Shown: one piece after another, positions 35,891-46,592 of the stretch
Position numbering within the stretch: the first letter of the stretch is position 1
Layout: each line of letters opens with the position of its first letter
From: Hyphomicrobiales bacterium
GTDB lineage: Bacteria > Pseudomonadota > Alphaproteobacteria > Rhizobiales > OSC116
Assembly (NCBI GenBank): GCA_002401855.1
Contig: NVUH01000019.1
Span: forward strand, 1-48,625
Direction: 5' to 3'
Length of the DNA stretch: 48,625 nucleotides
Notes under the pieces: model-generated
What the model was told of the DNA's origin: nothing
Databases searched by the model: none
What the model saw: the letters and a program-made list of their open reading frames with translations, nothing else
Position numbers and translations under genes: made by a program

Positions 35891-38800
35891 GTGAGAAACT
35901 TGTTCTAACCACGCAATTGCAAAATGCGGCTGCTGCGCCTGAATTGTCGGCATGGGTGAGTGCCAATGCGGGTAGTGGCAAAACTTATGTTTTGATTAAG
36001 CGGGTGATTCGGATTTTATTATCTGGCACCATGCCGCATAAGATTTTATGCCTAACTTTTACCAAAACTGCGGCGGCGGAAATGCAGAATCGGTTGTTTA
36101 AAATCTTATCTGAATGGGCAGTGATGGATGATGAAAAGCTGGTTGCTGAGATTGAGAAAATGGCAGCGGTGCGGTTGGAGTTGGATGAATTAGGTAAGGC
36201 GCGGCGGTTGTTTGCTGAGGCGCTTGAAACGCCTGGTGGGCTTAAGATTCAGACCATTCATGCATTTTGTGAGCGTATACTGCATACGTTTCCGATTGAA
36301 GCGGGTATATCGCCGCAATTTGAGGTGATTGATGACCGTAGCGCCAGCGAAATGTTGGCGATTATTAAACGTGATATATTGAGTGAAGCGCAGAGTGCTG
36401 TTGGTAAATTTGGTAACGCGATGATGGTGGTCAGTCAATATGCTAATGAGCAGAAATTTGATGAATTGCTGAACGGCCTGATTAAAAACCGCAACAAGAT
36501 TGCGAAATTGATTGGTTATGATTTTACTGACATAGATATGGATGCTGCGCCTTTGGGTAAGGTGATTGGTAAATTGGGTGCGGAGTTGGGGTTGAGTGAT
36601 TTGCTCGGCCAAGCTGATGATTTGGGCGTGGATATTGAAGCATTTTATCAAAATATATTGGCGGATCGGAAACAATGGCCAGTGGCTGATTTGCGAAAAA
36701 TGGCCGAAGTTTTGCGTGAGGATGGTAAAAAAACCAATGTAAAATTTGCGACCTTTATGAATGATGCATTGTCGATTGAAAATATTGATGCGCGTATTGC
36801 TGCCTATTTTAATATTTTTTTGACGGCAGATCGAACTGCTGTGAAAGCTTGGATTAGTAAAAATGTTCAGGCGGAATATGCTGATATTTATGAGCGGTTG
36901 GAGGCTGAAAAAGCCGTGGCGGTGGAGAAATTTGAAACATTGTCGGCGGTGAAATTATATCAAGCTTCTACCGCGTTGTTTGAAATTGGCAATGCTATAT
37001 TGTGGAAATTTGTGCAGCAAAAGCAGGCCAAAAGCTTGGTGGATTATGATGATTTGATCAATATAACGGCTAATTTGTTGAATGGCAATGATTCCAAAGC
37101 AGGGCAAACTGCGTGGGTTTTGTATAAATTAGACAATGGTTTAGACCATATTTTGATTGATGAAGCGCAAGATACCAGCCCTGAGCAATGGGCGGTGATT
37201 GAGCCTTTGGTGCGCGAGGTAACAGCAGGTGAAGGTGCGCGCGATGTGGCGCGTAGTCTGTTTGTGGTGGGTGATGAAAAACAGTCTATTTATAAATTTC
37301 AGGGAGCCAACCGCGCTGAGTTTAAGCGCAAACAAGTTGGTTTTAAGGCGGCATTTGAAGCGGCGAAAATGCCGTGGGATGATATTGGGCTTGATTTGAG
37401 TTTTCGGTCTGCACCGGCTATTTTGCAAGCTGTTGACAGAGTGTTTAATTTTGAAGCGGCGGCATCTGGGGTTTATGATGATGCGGTTGAGCAGATTAAG
37501 CAGGACAATGTTGAGGCGCGGCATTTTGCCAACCGCACGGTTGGTGGGATTGTTGAGTTATGGCCGATTGAGCAGGGGGCTGAGGTTGATATACCGAATG
37601 CATGGCGGGCGCCTGTTGATGAGCCGAGCCCGATTAGCCCGAGCCGTATGTTGGCAGATAAAATTGCCGATGAAATTGCTACTTGGTTGGCTGATGGCCG
37701 CATGTTAAAATCTAACAATCGGCTGGTGAAACCTGGTGATATTTTGATATTGGTTCGGCGGCGAAATGATTTTGTCAATGCCTTGATACGGGCGCTTAAA
37801 AAGCATGAAATCCCTGTTGCGGGGATTGACCGTATGCGGGTGAGGGGCGAGTTAATTGTTGAAGATATGATTGCTTTGGGGCGGTTTTGTTTGTTGCCTG
37901 AGGATGAATTGACCTTATCGATTGTGCTAAAAAGCCCGTTGATTGGACTGAATGATGATGAATTGTTTGAGCTGGCATATGGGCGCAAAATGAATTTGTG
38001 GCAAGCATTGAAGAGCCATCAGTTGCCAAAATGGCAGGTTATTTATAAGCAATTGAATGCGTGGCGGCAGCTATCGCGGCGGGTGAGACCGTTTGATTTT
38101 TACATGCAGATATTATCTGCCGATGGCATGCGGGCGCGGTTGATTGCGCGTTTGGGAGTTGATGCGCTTGATCCGCTGGATGAGTTTTTGAACTTAATTG
38201 AGACATTTGAGCTGAACCATATTGCTGATTTGAACCAGCTGATAAAATGGATTGAAAGTGATGAGGAAGAATTAAAGCGCGAGATTGATCAAGCGAAAGA
38301 CGAAGTGCGCATTATGACCGTGCATGGCGCGAAGGGGCTTGAATCTAACATAGTAATTTTGCCAGATACATGTGGTTTGCCGCAAAAATCGCGCGGCGAA
38401 GATTTGGGTTTTAAGCCTGATTTCGCTTATTGGCGGCCCAATAGTAAAATCGAACCGCAGCTAGTGAAAGACATAAAACAGGCCAATTATTTGGCTGAAA
38501 TTGAAGAATATCATCGTTTGCTTTATGTGGCGATGACGCGGGCGGGTGACGAGCTATATATTGCGGGTTATGCCAAAAAGCCAGCGACTGAAAAGGCAGA
38601 GTTTTACAACTGGTACCAGCTTGTCGAGCAAGCTTTATTGGGCTGGGCGGATGAGGTGGAAACAGCTGATGGCACGCGGATATTGCGTTATGAAGATGAT
38701 GGTGATGTTGAGCCGAGTGATGATGAAAGCCTGTGGGAAGCTGATGAAGCTGATCTGCCAGCTTGGGCGGGCGAGAATGCGCCAGCAGCTAAGGCTATGG

Positions 38801-39429
38801 CGCGGGCATTGGCGCCATCTACATTGTTGGAGACCACATTAGATGCGGCAGATGGCGGTTTTAATATGGATGCTGAGATGCGGCTTTCGCCTCTGGATGG
38901 TTTGGATGATAGGCGGTTTTTGCGAGGCAATATTATTCATAAATTATTGGAAAATTTACCGAAGTTAGAAATAAATCAGCATGATGTGGCAATGAAGCGT
39001 TATTTAGGCCGTTATAGAGAGCAGTTTGATGCAGATGGGTTGCTAGAAATTGCAGGTGAAGTGACAGCCATTATGGAAAATGTGGATTTTGCCGAAATAT
39101 TTGGTAAAGAATCGCAATCTGAAGTGGCGATTGTTGGAAATATTGCGCATAAGGGGGGCAAAAAGTTGATATCGGGGCAAATTGACCGTTTGTTGGTTGG
39201 CGATGATGAAATTTTGATATTGGACTATAAGTCTAACCGCCCGCCGCCAGATAGGGCGGAAAATGTTAGCCTGCAATATTTGGGACAGATGGCGGCATAC
39301 CGTGCTTTACTGGTGCAAAGCTACCCGGAATATGAAATTAAATGCGCTATTTTATGGACATTTACGGGGCAGCTCATGCCATTGGCAAATGATCAATTGG
39401 ATGAGGTATTTGTAAAAATATTTGAATAA
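35887..39429 (+). CDS. addA: Double-strand break repair helicase-nuclease AddA
   Basis: The 1180-residue UvrD-type helicase has the Walker A ANAGSGKTYVLIKRVIRIL at about residues 26-44, LCLTFTKTAAAEMQNRL, LIDEAQDTSPEQW, VVGDEKQSIYKFQGA, IMTVHGAKGLESNIV and LYVAMTRAGDELY. A C-terminal RecB-family nuclease carries ILDYKSNRPPPD near residue 1112. It forms the AddAB complex with the preceding product, translationally coupled through ATGA. An acidic linker with VEPSDDESLWEADEADLP joins the helicase to the nuclease. Thioredoxin follows after 84 bp. Confidence 0.95.
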   Translation: MSEKLVLTTQLQNAAAAPELSAWVSANAGSGKTYVLIKRVIRILLSGTMPHKILCLTFTKTAAAEMQNRLFKILSEWAVMDDEKLVAEIEKMAAVRLELDELGKARRLFAEALETPGGLKIQTIHAFCERILHTFPIEAGISPQFEVIDDRSASEMLAIIKRDILSEAQSAVGKFGNAMMVVSQYANEQKFDELLNGLIKNRNKIAKLIGYDFTDIDMDAAPLGKVIGKLGAELGLSDLLGQADDLGVDIEAFYQNILADRKQWPVADLRKMAEVLREDGKKTNVKFATFMNDALSIENIDARIAAYFNIFLTADRTAVKAWISKNVQAEYADIYERLEAEKAVAVEKFETLSAVKLYQASTALFEIGNAILWKFVQQKQAKSLVDYDDLINITANLLNGNDSKAGQTAWVLYKLDNGLDHILIDEAQDTSPEQWAVIEPLVREVTAGEGARDVARSLFVVGDEKQSIYKFQGANRAEFKRKQVGFKAAFEAAKMPWDDIGLDLSFRSAPAILQAVDRVFNFEAAASGVYDDAVEQIKQDNVEARHFANRTVGGIVELWPIEQGAEVDIPNAWRAPVDEPSPISPSRMLADKIADEIATWLADGRMLKSNNRLVKPGDILILVRRRNDFVNALIRALKKHEIPVAGIDRMRVRGELIVEDMIALGRFCLLPEDELTLSIVLKSPLIGLNDDELFELAYGRKMNLWQALKSHQLPKWQVIYKQLNAWRQLSRRVRPFDFYMQILSADGMRARLIARLGVDALDPLDEFLNLIETFELNHIADLNQLIKWIESDEEELKREIDQAKDEVRIMTVHGAKGLESNIVILPDTCGLPQKSRGEDLGFKPDFAYWRPNSKIEPQLVKDIKQANYLAEIEEYHRLLYVAMTRAGDELYIAGYAKKPATEKAEFYNWYQLVEQALLGWADEVETADGTRILRYEDDGDVEPSDDESLWEADEADLPAWAGENAPAAKAMARALAPSTLLETTLDAADGGFNMDAEMRLSPLDGLDDRRFLRGNIIHKLLENLPKLEINQHDVAMKRYLGRYREQFDADGLLEIAGEVTAIMENVDFAEIFGKESQSEVAIVGNIAHKGGKKLISGQIDRLLVGDDEILILDYKSNRPPPDRAENVSLQYLGQMAAYRALLVQSYPEYEIKCAILWTFTGQLMPLANDQLDEVFVKIFE

Positions 39430-39513
39430 AGTTGACGGAATCACTTGACGAAAGTGTAAGGAATACCTAAATTTGCATCTCGAATGTATAATGAAATCCT
39501 GAAAGGAAATCTT

Positions 39514-39834
39514 ATGGCTACAATGAAAGTAACTGACGATAGCTTTGAAGCAGACGTATTAAAAGCAAGCAACCCAGTTGTTGTTGATTTTTGGGCAGAA
39601 TGGTGTGGCCCTTGTAAACAAATTGGCCCTGCACTAGAAGAATTATCTGAAGAATTGGGCGATAAAGTGACCATTGTTAAAGTGAATATTGATGAGAACC
39701 CAAACACTCATACTATTTATGGTGTGCGCGGCATTCCGACTATGTTGATTTTTAAAAATGGTGAATTGGCTGCCACTAAAGTGGGTGCATTGCCTAAAGG
39801 TAAAATTGCCGAATGGATTGAAGAAAACGTTTAA
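39514..39834 (+). CDS. trxA: Thioredoxin
   Basis: The 106-residue thioredoxin has the active site [15 protein letters not shown] (Cys31 and Cys34), VNIDENPNT, and the cis-Pro loop [11 protein letters not shown]. It reduces protein disulfides and feeds ribonucleotide reductase and, potentially, peroxiredoxins. The frame is open upstream to 39484, but AAAGGAAA is placed for ATG 39514 and the family begins there. An 84-bp gap from addA suggests its own promoter as well as readthrough. A shared terminator with folC follows. Confidence 0.96.
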   Translation: MATMKVTDDSFEADVLKASNPVVVDFWAEWCGPCKQIGPALEELSEELGDKVTIVKVNIDENPNTHTIYGVRGIPTMLIFKNGELAATKVGALPKGKIAEWIEENV

Positions 39835-39855
39835 GTTTTTTGATATGATAAATTT

Positions 39856-39886
39856 AAAGCCGCTTGAGTTGATCTTAAGCGGCTTT
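39856..39886. terminator. Bidirectional terminator between trxA and folC
   Basis: AAAGCCGCTT, a 10-nt loop, then AAGCGGCTTTTTTT makes an about 10-bp stem, with a T run on the plus strand and A-rich sequence on the other side, serving both convergent transcripts. Confidence 0.9.
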
Positions 39887-39888
39887 TT

Positions 39889-41202
39889 TTAATTTTGTTC
39901 TATATAACTAAGTATGTTGCCGGCTTGATAGAGTGAGCCGCAGATGAGGATGCGTATAGGCTGGGTTGTTTCGGCTTTTATCTGTGCTAAAGCTTTGGTA
40001 AAATGGCTGGCGGTTCGGGCTCTAATGCCCACTTTTTGTGCCATTTGTTGCATTTCATCGGCGCTGAAACTATTGGGTTCATTTTCAATGTCTAGGCAAA
40101 AGGCGGTTGGGTTGAATTTGGCAAAAGGGGCTAAAAATTCATCGGCCTGTTTGCTATTCATCATGCCGATTAGCATATAGAATGGTTTGGGGTTTTTATT
40201 TTGTAATGTGCTGAGCAATTGTGCCAATGCAATGCCGCCGGCTGCGTTATGCCCGCCATCAAGCCAAATCTCGGCCTTGTTGCCTGTGAGGGCATAAAGT
40301 ACGTCTGCCTCTAATTTTTGGAAGCGGGCTGGCCATTTGACTTGGGTTAGGCCTGTGGCTAGAAGGTTCTCGTCTAAATCAGCGCCGAGCAGTGATTCGG
40401 TGGCGGCAATGGCTAAGCTGGCATTTTGTATTTGATGTGCGCCTTGAAGGGCGGGTAATGGCAAATCGCGCAGTCCTGTGAGATGTTGATAGATGAGGCG
40501 GCCGCGTTCTTCATAGGCTTGGAAATCAACGCCGTAAGCGGTGATTGGGGCATTTTTTTCAAGCGCGACTTTTTCGACCACTTCGAAGGCTTCGGATTGT
40601 TGTGGGCCGATGATGACGAGGCAGTTTTGTTTGATGATGCCAGCTTTTTCAAACGCGATGCCAGTGAGTTTATCGCCCAAAAATTGCACATGATCTATGC
40701 TGATGGGGGTGATGATTGAGAGGGTTGATTGCGTTAGCACGTTGGTGGTGTCAAAGCGTCCGCCGAGGCCGACCTCGAGAATCAGATAATCGGCGGAGAT
40801 GCGGGAGAATGCCAAAAAACCTGCTGCGGTGGTCATTTCAAAAAAGGTGATGGCTGTACCGTTATTGATGCGTACCACTTCTTCTAATGTTTCGACCAGA
40901 TAATCTTCGCTGATGTCGGCACTTGTGCCTGCGCCTGTGGCTAAATTTATGCGCTCGTGAAAGCGCACTAGATGCGGTGATGTATAGGCATGGACACGTT
41001 TGTTATGAGCTTGCAAGATGGCTTTGATATAAGCACTGGTCGAGCCTTTGCCATTGGTGCCTGCAATGTGAATGACTGGCGGCAAGTTTAGCTGTGGATT
41101 GCCGAGTTTTTCGAGCAAAATGAGTAGCCGATCTAGTGATAGATCGATCATTTTGGGATGCAAATCATGCATGCCAGCTAATATCTGATCGCTTTTGAGC
41201 AT
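39889..41202 (-). CDS. folC: Bifunctional dihydrofolate synthase/folylpolyglutamate synthase
   Basis: The 437-residue Mur-ligase-like enzyme has the P-loop HIAGTNGKGSTSAYI (about residues 47-61) and TSPHLVRFHERINL, with FFEMTTAAGFL and EVGLGGRFDTTNVL in the folate branch. The C-terminal part has WLDGGHNAAGG and ICGSLYQAG. It adds glutamate to dihydropteroate and lengthens the polyglutamate tail. It starts 6 bp after the accD stop, so it is cotranscribed as the last gene of the trp-accD-folC series. Confidence 0.94.
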   Translation of the reverse strand: MLKSDQILAGMHDLHPKMIDLSLDRLLILLEKLGNPQLNLPPVIHIAGTNGKGSTSAYIKAILQAHNKRVHAYTSPHLVRFHERINLATGAGTSADISEDYLVETLEEVVRINNGTAITFFEMTTAAGFLAFSRISADYLILEVGLGGRFDTTNVLTQSTLSIITPISIDHVQFLGDKLTGIAFEKAGIIKQNCLVIIGPQQSEAFEVVEKVALEKNAPITAYGVDFQAYEERGRLIYQHLTGLRDLPLPALQGAHQIQNASLAIAATESLLGADLDENLLATGLTQVKWPARFQKLEADVLYALTGNKAEIWLDGGHNAAGGIALAQLLSTLQNKNPKPFYMLIGMMNSKQADEFLAPFAKFNPTAFCLDIENEPNSFSADEMQQMAQKVGIRARTASHFTKALAQIKAETTQPIRILICGSLYQAGNILSYIEQN

Positions 41203-41208
41203 ATATTT

Positions 41209-42144
41209 TTAAGATTCTGAGACGACGATTTCGCCTTTGACGTCCTGAATGTTTTCAGTCAATTCAGGGGCATCAAAACTATCGGGTTCAACAGCAGGTT
41301 TGTTGAGGAACATAAGTGCCAAACGGCTAATGGTGTCGCGCAATTTATGGCGGTGGACAACCATATCAACAATGCCATGCTCGTATAAATAATCAGAACG
41401 TTGGAAGCCTTCTGGCAGTTTTTCGCGGATGGTTTGCTCGATAACGCGCGGGCCTGCAAAGCAGATGAGTGCGTCAGGTTCGGCAATGTGAATATCGCCT
41501 AACATGGCGTAGGAGGCTGTTACGCCGCCAGTTGTTGGGTCGGTTAGCACGACAATATAGGGCAGGCAAGCTTCGCGTAATTTTTGCACTGCAACTGTGG
41601 TGCGCGGCATTTGCATCAAAGATAAAATACCTTCCTGCATGCGTGCGCCGCCAGATGAAGCGAATAAAACAAAGCCAGTTTTGCGTTTAATGGCCTCCAT
41701 CATGCCGATAATGATGCCATCGCCAGCGGCCATGCCGAGGGAGCCGCCCATAAAGTTAAAATCTTGCACTGCAGTGACCAATTCGAGGCCATTAACTTTG
41801 CCAACACCAAGCTCGACACTGTCTTTATTGCCTGTTTTGGCTTTGGCAAGTCTTAAGCGATCGACATAGCGTTTTTCATCGCGGAATTTTAGCGGGTCGA
41901 GCGCCACATCGGGCACTTCTATTGGTTTATATTGGCCATCATCGAACCAAATTTCGAAGCGTTTCTTGGCGCCGATGCGCATATGATGTTCGGATTCTGG
42001 GATGACAAATTGATTGGCTTCGACATCGCGATGAAACACCATTTTGCCTGATTTGGGGCAGGTGATCCAAAGGTTTTCGGGGGTGTCTTTTTTGTTGAGC
42101 ATGCCCTGAATGCGGGGTCTCACGACGTTTTTAATCCAATTCAC
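41209..42144 (-). CDS. accD: Acetyl-CoA carboxylase carboxyltransferase subunit beta
   Basis: The 311-residue protein has the carboxyltransferase core: [38 protein letters not shown] and [18 protein letters not shown]. With AccA it transfers CO2 from biotin to acetyl-CoA. The N-terminal zinc ribbon keeps only one of four cysteines (Cys29 in ITCPKSG); the others are Ser32, Ile48 and Ser51, so zinc binding is not expected. This loss is familiar in alphaproteobacterial AccD. The start is GTG at 42144 with AGGAG 6 bp upstream. It lies 33 bp after trpA. Confidence 0.95.
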   Translation of the reverse strand: MNWIKNVVRPRIQGMLNKKDTPENLWITCPKSGKMVFHRDVEANQFVIPESEHHMRIGAKKRFEIWFDDGQYKPIEVPDVALDPLKFRDEKRYVDRLRLAKAKTGNKDSVELGVGKVNGLELVTAVQDFNFMGGSLGMAAGDGIIIGMMEAIKRKTGFVLFASSGGARMQEGILSLMQMPRTTVAVQKLREACLPYIVVLTDPTTGGVTASYAMLGDIHIAEPDALICFAGPRVIEQTIREKLPEGFQRSDYLYEHGIVDMVVHRHKLRDTISRLALMFLNKPAVEPDSFDAPELTENIQDVKGEIVVSES

Positions 42145-42176
42145 TTGTTAACTCCTATGGCCTTGGTTCGAGGCGT

Positions 42177-43010
42177 TTAACGCGCGTTTATTATGGCTTG
42201 TTTTAATGACTTCGTTAGATTTGTCAATTGTTCAAATGTTTCGGCCGTGGCCTTGCCATTTTTATCCATTGTCTTGGGGATAATGCTGACTAGAGCCGAG
42301 CCGACCACCACACCATCGGCAAATTTTGCCACTGCGGCGGCATGTTCGGGGGTTCTGATGCCAAAACCGACCGCTATCGGCAAATCCGTTTTTTGTTTAA
42401 TGGGTTTGAGGGCATTTTCGACCACAGAAAAATCGGGCGTTGCTGTGCCTGTTATGCCATTGATTGATACATAATATAGGAAGCCGCTGGTATTTTGCAA
42501 GACGCGAGGCAATCGCTTTGCATCGGTGGTTGGAGTGGCTAGGCGGATGAAATTGATGCCATTTTCGATGGCGGGTAGGCATAATTCGTCATCAGCTTCG
42601 GGCGGTAGATCGACAATGATGAGGCCATCGACGCCTGCTTGTTTGGCTTGATCGAGAAACTCATCGCAGCCCATATGATAGATGGGATTGTAATAGCCCA
42701 TTAACACGATGGGGGTGGTTGTGTCATCTTTGCGAAACTCGCGTACCATTTGCAGAGTTTTGGCGACGGTTTGGCCTGCTGCTAGTGCGCGTTCGTAGGA
42801 TAGTTGAATGGTGACGCCTTCGGCCGCGGGGTCGGTAAATGGCATGCCTAATTCAATGACATCTGCGCCTGCTGCGGGTAGTAATTTGAGCAATTTTAAT
42901 GCGTCGTCATAATTGGGATCACCTGCGGTGATGAAGCAATTGAGGGCGGCACGGCCTTGCGCTTTACATTGTTCGAATTTAGCATCGAGGCGGGTGGTAA
43001 AATTGGTCAT
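42177..43010 (-). CDS. trpA: Tryptophan synthase alpha subunit
   Basis: The 277-residue TIM-barrel protein has [14 protein letters not shown], the catalytic Glu in [15 protein letters not shown] with the following Asp, [22 protein letters not shown] and [12 protein letters not shown]. It cleaves indole-3-glycerol phosphate to indole for TrpB. The frame is open to 43085, overlapping trpB, but GAGAGGA before ATG 43010 and the family N-terminus fix the start there. It is 16 bp downstream of trpB. Confidence 0.95.
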   Translation of the reverse strand: MTNFTTRLDAKFEQCKAQGRAALNCFITAGDPNYDDALKLLKLLPAAGADVIELGMPFTDPAAEGVTIQLSYERALAAGQTVAKTLQMVREFRKDDTTTPIVLMGYYNPIYHMGCDEFLDQAKQAGVDGLIIVDLPPEADDELCLPAIENGINFIRLATPTTDAKRLPRVLQNTSGFLYYVSINGITGTATPDFSVVENALKPIKQKTDLPIAVGFGIRTPEHAAAVAKFADGVVVGSALVSIIPKTMDKNGKATAETFEQLTNLTKSLKQAIINAR

Positions 43011-43026
43011 CTGTTTGTCCTCTCTA

Positions 43027-44244
43027 CTATATTTCTTGGCCAAGGTGCTCGGCAACGGCGAATACATCTTTATCGCCACGGCCACATAGGTTCATCAAGA
43101 TGATTTCATCTTTGCCCATGGTGGGGGCCAATTTTGCGACATAAGCCAGTGCATGACTTGGTTCTAGTGCGGGAATAATGCCTTCTTGCAAGGTGCAGAG
43201 CTGGAAGGCTTCGAGCGCTTCTTTATCAGTGGCGTTGACATAGTTTACGCGGCCAATTTCTTTGAGCCAGCTATGTTCTGGGCCAATGCCTGGATAATCT
43301 AGACCTGCTGAAATGGAGTGACCTTCTAGGATTTGGCCGTCATCATCTTGCAGTAAATATGTGCGGTTGCCGTGTAAGACGCCTGGTTCGCCACCTGCTA
43401 GTGAGGCGCAATGCTCATCGGTATCTAGGCCTTTGCCACCTGCTTCTACGCCGTATATTTTGACGCTTTCATCGTCCAAGAAGGGGTGAAATAGGCCAAT
43501 GGCATTGGAGCCGCCGCCAATACAGGCGACCAAGGCATCGGGTAATCTGCCTTCTTCTTCTTGTATCTGGACTTTTGCTTCTTCGCCAATAATTGATTGG
43601 AAATCGCGCACCATCATTGGGTAGGGGTGGGGGCCAGCGGCGGTGCCGATGATGTAGAATGTGTCTTCTACATTGGCGACCCAGTCGCGTAGGGCTTCGT
43701 TCATGGCGTCTTTTAGTGTGCCAGCGCCATTGGTGACGGCGACGATTTTGGCGCCTAACAAGCGCATGCGGAATACATTGGGTTTTTGGCGTTCGATGTC
43801 TTTTGCGCCCATATAGACGGTGCATGGCAAGCCAAAGCGGGCGGCAACGGTGGCTGCGGCCACGCCATGTTGGCCTGCACCAGTTTCGGCAATGATGCGT
43901 TTGGCGCCCATGCGTTTGGCGAGTAGAATTTGGCCGAGGCAATTGTTGATTTTATGTGAGCCTGTATGGTTGAGCTCGTCGCGTTTGAAATAGACTTTGG
44001 CGCCGCCAAAATGTTCTGTGAGCCGTTCGGCTAGGTAGATCGGGCTGGGGCGGCCGGTGTAATATTTGCCTAAATGAGTGAGTTCGGCGGCGAAAGACGG
44101 GTCGGCTTTGGCGGTGGTATAAGCTTCTTCTAATGCCAAAATATTGGGCATTAGGGTTTCGGCCACAAAACGGCCGCCAAAAATGCCAAAAAAGCCATTT
44201 TCATCGGGGCCTTGACGTAGGCTATTGGGGTTTTTATCACTCAT
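43027..44244 (-). CDS. trpB: Tryptophan synthase beta subunit
   Basis: The 405-residue PLP enzyme has [16 protein letters not shown], the PLP Lys in [23 protein letters not shown] with the catalytic Glu, and [14 protein letters not shown] for cofactor phosphate binding. It condenses indole with serine to give tryptophan. Its ATG overlaps the trpF stop (TAATG), indicating coupling. Confidence 0.97.
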   Translation of the reverse strand: MSDKNPNSLRQGPDENGFFGIFGGRFVAETLMPNILALEEAYTTAKADPSFAAELTHLGKYYTGRPSPIYLAERLTEHFGGAKVYFKRDELNHTGSHKINNCLGQILLAKRMGAKRIIAETGAGQHGVAAATVAARFGLPCTVYMGAKDIERQKPNVFRMRLLGAKIVAVTNGAGTLKDAMNEALRDWVANVEDTFYIIGTAAGPHPYPMMVRDFQSIIGEEAKVQIQEEEGRLPDALVACIGGGSNAIGLFHPFLDDESVKIYGVEAGGKGLDTDEHCASLAGGEPGVLHGNRTYLLQDDDGQILEGHSISAGLDYPGIGPEHSWLKEIGRVNYVNATDKEALEAFQLCTLQEGIIPALEPSHALAYVAKLAPTMGKDEIILMNLCGRGDKDVFAVAEHLGQEI

Positions 44245-44888
44245 TACTTTTTCCCTTTTGCGCTCTGAATAAATTTTTCGATCAGAGCTTTGTCTTTATT
44301 GCCGCGACTGATTTCGACTGCGCTGGAGATATCAACATTATCAATGCCCGATTGTTGCATAGCCTGTTGCACATTGCTAGCATTTAAGCCACCTGCCAAC
44401 ATGGTTTGGCAGTTAAATTTTTGATCTTGAAGTAGATTCCAATTAAATGGTTGGCCATTGCCACCAGGTAATTCATCGCCCGCTAAGGGTTTGGTATCAA
44501 ATAGCAAAATATCAACTATATTTTCAAATTGACGAGCGGCTTCAATGTCCTCAGCTGTTTCAACACTGATGGCTTTCATGATCTTTAGATTGCTAGTGGC
44601 TTTGATGTCTTGGCAAAAAAGTGGTGTTTCATCGCCATGTAGCTGGATGTAATCGGCACCTAATTTGTTGATTTCCCACATTTCGTCATAAGTCGGGTTG
44701 ATGGTCAGCACCACGCGCTCTAGCTTTGTGGGTTGTGCATATTCTATCAATTTGCCAATGGTTGCCAAGTCGATATAGCGGGGGCTTTTTTTAATGCTGA
44801 CAAAGCCAATGAAATCAGCGTCAGCTTTGGCGCAGATGTCGACAAATTCGGGGGTTTTGATGCCGCATATTTTAACTAGGTTGTTCAT
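44244..44888 (-). CDS. trpF: Phosphoribosylanthranilate isomerase
   Basis: The 214-residue TIM-barrel protein begins with [11 protein letters not shown] containing the catalytic Cys, and has [29 protein letters not shown] and [11 protein letters not shown]. It isomerises PRA to CdRP in tryptophan synthesis. It lies 9 bp after pyrF with AGGCGA as ribosome binding site. No trpE, trpG, trpD or trpC is in the window, so the pathway is split, as is common in alphaproteobacteria. Confidence 0.94.
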   Translation of the reverse strand: MNNLVKICGIKTPEFVDICAKADADFIGFVSIKKSPRYIDLATIGKLIEYAQPTKLERVVLTINPTYDEMWEINKLGADYIQLHGDETPLFCQDIKATSNLKIMKAISVETAEDIEAARQFENIVDILLFDTKPLAGDELPGGNGQPFNWNLLQDQKFNCQTMLAGGLNASNVQQAMQQSGIDNVDISSAVEISRGNKDKALIEKFIQSAKGKK

Positions 44889-44897
44889 ATATATCGC

Positions 44898-45626
44898 CTA
44901 TAGGTCCGCATAACGGACAGATTGCCAAATGTCATCGGCCATATTTTCGGGGCTATCGGCTCCAGTTATCGGGCGGCCAATTACCAAATAATCGGCGCCT
45001 TGTTTGATGGCTTCGGCGGGGGTCATCACGCGTTTTTGGTCGTTTACAGAGGTGCCTTTGGGGCGAATGCCTGGCACGATGGTTTTAAATTCTGCACCAC
45101 ATGCGGCTTTAATGGCGGCGATTTCGTGTGGTGAACAGACCACGCCGTCTAGGCCGCAATCTTGCGCTAATTTCGCCAGATGAACGACTTGTTCGGTTGC
45201 GCTGCGGTTTATGCCGAGCTCTTGCATGTCGGCATCTTCCATAGATGTGACAATGGTGACGCCGATGAGCATGGGGCGGGCATAGCCCAAGCCTTCTGCC
45301 TCGTTAATGGCGGCGACGGCGGCCTGCATCATTTGGCGGCCGCCTAGGATATGAATGTTGATGATGAAAGCTTCGAGTGGCAATAAAGAGCGAATGCCTG
45401 CAGCGACGGTGTTGGGAATGTCGGATAATTTTAGATCAAAAAACACCGGCATGCCTAAGTCGACAATCTGTTTGACGCCTTGCGGGCCGTTGGCGTTGAA
45501 AAACTCTAGCCCAATTTTCATGCCGCCAACCTTATTGGCTAGGCTTTTGGCTAAGCTTAATGCATGTTTCAAATCGGGCGTATCGAGCGCCACAAGCGTT
45601 GGATTATATGGGTTGTTGCTGGTCAT
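44898..45626 (-). CDS. pyrF: Orotidine 5'-phosphate decarboxylase
   Basis: The 242-residue enzyme has the catalytic charge network in VFFDLKLSDIPNTVA, an N-terminal VALDTPDLKHAL, and IVPGIRP with VIGRPITGA at the phosphate site. It makes UMP from OMP. It starts 4 bp after lapA and is followed 9 bp later by trpF, so pyrimidine and tryptophan genes share a transcript. Confidence 0.95.
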   Translation of the reverse strand: MTSNNPYNPTLVALDTPDLKHALSLAKSLANKVGGMKIGLEFFNANGPQGVKQIVDLGMPVFFDLKLSDIPNTVAAGIRSLLPLEAFIINIHILGGRQMMQAAVAAINEAEGLGYARPMLIGVTIVTSMEDADMQELGINRSATEQVVHLAKLAQDCGLDGVVCSPHEIAAIKAACGAEFKTIVPGIRPKGTSVNDQKRVMTPAEAIKQGADYLVIGRPITGADSPENMADDIWQSVRYADL

Positions 45627-45630
45627 ATGA

Positions 45631-45972
45631 TTAGTTGTTAGATAATTGTTTTACATTATTGGTGGCATTTTGTTCGGCGCGTTTGCGTAAATCATCGGCT
45701 TCATTATGCCATTTATGAGCATTGTTGCGTTCAACGCGCGAGGCTTTGCGATATCTGTGCTGGCCAACCCAAGTGAGGGTACCGCCAAGTAGTAAGCCAA
45801 TGAAAATGGCGACTAAAATGACGATATAAAGCGGTAACTCCAAGCTAAAAGCTGGGTCTTGGGCATTAAATGGATCTAAAGATATATCGATAATGTGGCG
45901 GTTGGCAACAAGCAGAAAACCTGCAACAAGCAGAATGGGGAAGGTGATTAGCCAGCGGAAAATACGTCTCAT
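45631..45972 (-). CDS. lapA: LapA domain (DUF1049) inner-membrane protein
   Basis: This small 113-residue protein has two membrane helices (about 7-24 and 48-68) followed by a basic, Gln- and Asn-rich cytoplasmic tail with a coiled-coil look (KASRVERNNAHKWHNEADDL). It matches the LapA family, linked to control of lipopolysaccharide synthesis in enterobacteria. Its place between ihfB and the trp genes is characteristic for alphaproteobacteria. Function here is family-level inference. Confidence 0.82.
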   Translation of the reverse strand: MRRIFRWLITFPILLVAGFLLVANRHIIDISLDPFNAQDPAFSLELPLYIVILVAIFIGLLLGGTLTWVGQHRYRKASRVERNNAHKWHNEADDLRKRAEQNATNNVKQLSNN

Positions 45973-46035
45973 AAGCGTCTCATTATAACTATTATTATGA
46001 ATATAGAGACATTATGGATGGCTTGCAATGGTAAG

Positions 46036-46066
46036 ACCCATAAAATCACTATAATTTTATGGGTTT
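46036..46066 (-). terminator. Stem-loop in the ihfB-lapA gap, possible weak terminator
   Basis: ACCCATAAAAT, an 8-nt loop, then ATTTTATGGGT form a perfect 11-bp stem. There is no long T tract, so it may be an attenuating or RNA-stabilising structure instead. Confidence 0.5.
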
Positions 46067-46090
46067 ATGCTCACGTATAATGCAGAGTGA

Positions 46091-46369
46091 TTAGCTATTT
46101 AAGCGGTCACGCAATTCTTTGCCAGTTTTAAAGAAAGGCACATATTTTTCATCAACCTGTACAACTTCGCCAGTGCGCGGGTTGCGGCCTGTACGGGCCT
46201 TACGATGTTTGATGGAAAATGCACCAAAACCGCGTAATTCAACACGGTCGCCGCGTGAAAGAGCTTCGGTAATCTCATCAAATATCTTGTTGACGATGCG
46301 CTCAATATCACGCTGGTAAAGATGCGGGTTGGCATCAGCAAGCTTTTGTATCAGTTCAGACTTTATCAT
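46091..46369 (-). CDS. ihfB: Integration host factor subunit beta
   Basis: The 92-residue HU/IHF-fold protein has [20 protein letters not shown] at the start, [20 protein letters not shown] and the DNA-intercalating Pro arm [26 protein letters not shown] is beta-subunit-like. With IhfA it bends DNA at specific sites. The 223 bp between it and sppA is AT-rich, with only minor inverted repeats, and presumably contains its promoter. Confidence 0.95.
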   Translation of the reverse strand: MIKSELIQKLADANPHLYQRDIERIVNKIFDEITEALSRGDRVELRGFGAFSIKHRKARTGRNPRTGEVVQVDEKYVPFFKTGKELRDRLNS

Positions 46370-46592
46370 TTGTTAATCAATCCCAACGATGAAAAAAGTT
46401 TATCATTTAAAAATTACAATGTGGCCGCAAATGACCTTCGAAATCAAGATAAAAATAAACTATATATAAAAATTACCATTCTTATGATGGTTAATACTTA
46501 AGAGGAAAAGTAAGCTTGATTTGTTGAAATGTAAAGACTTTTCAGCTTAAGAGTTTTTTTTTGAGATAAATTAACAAAATTTACTGTTGCGA

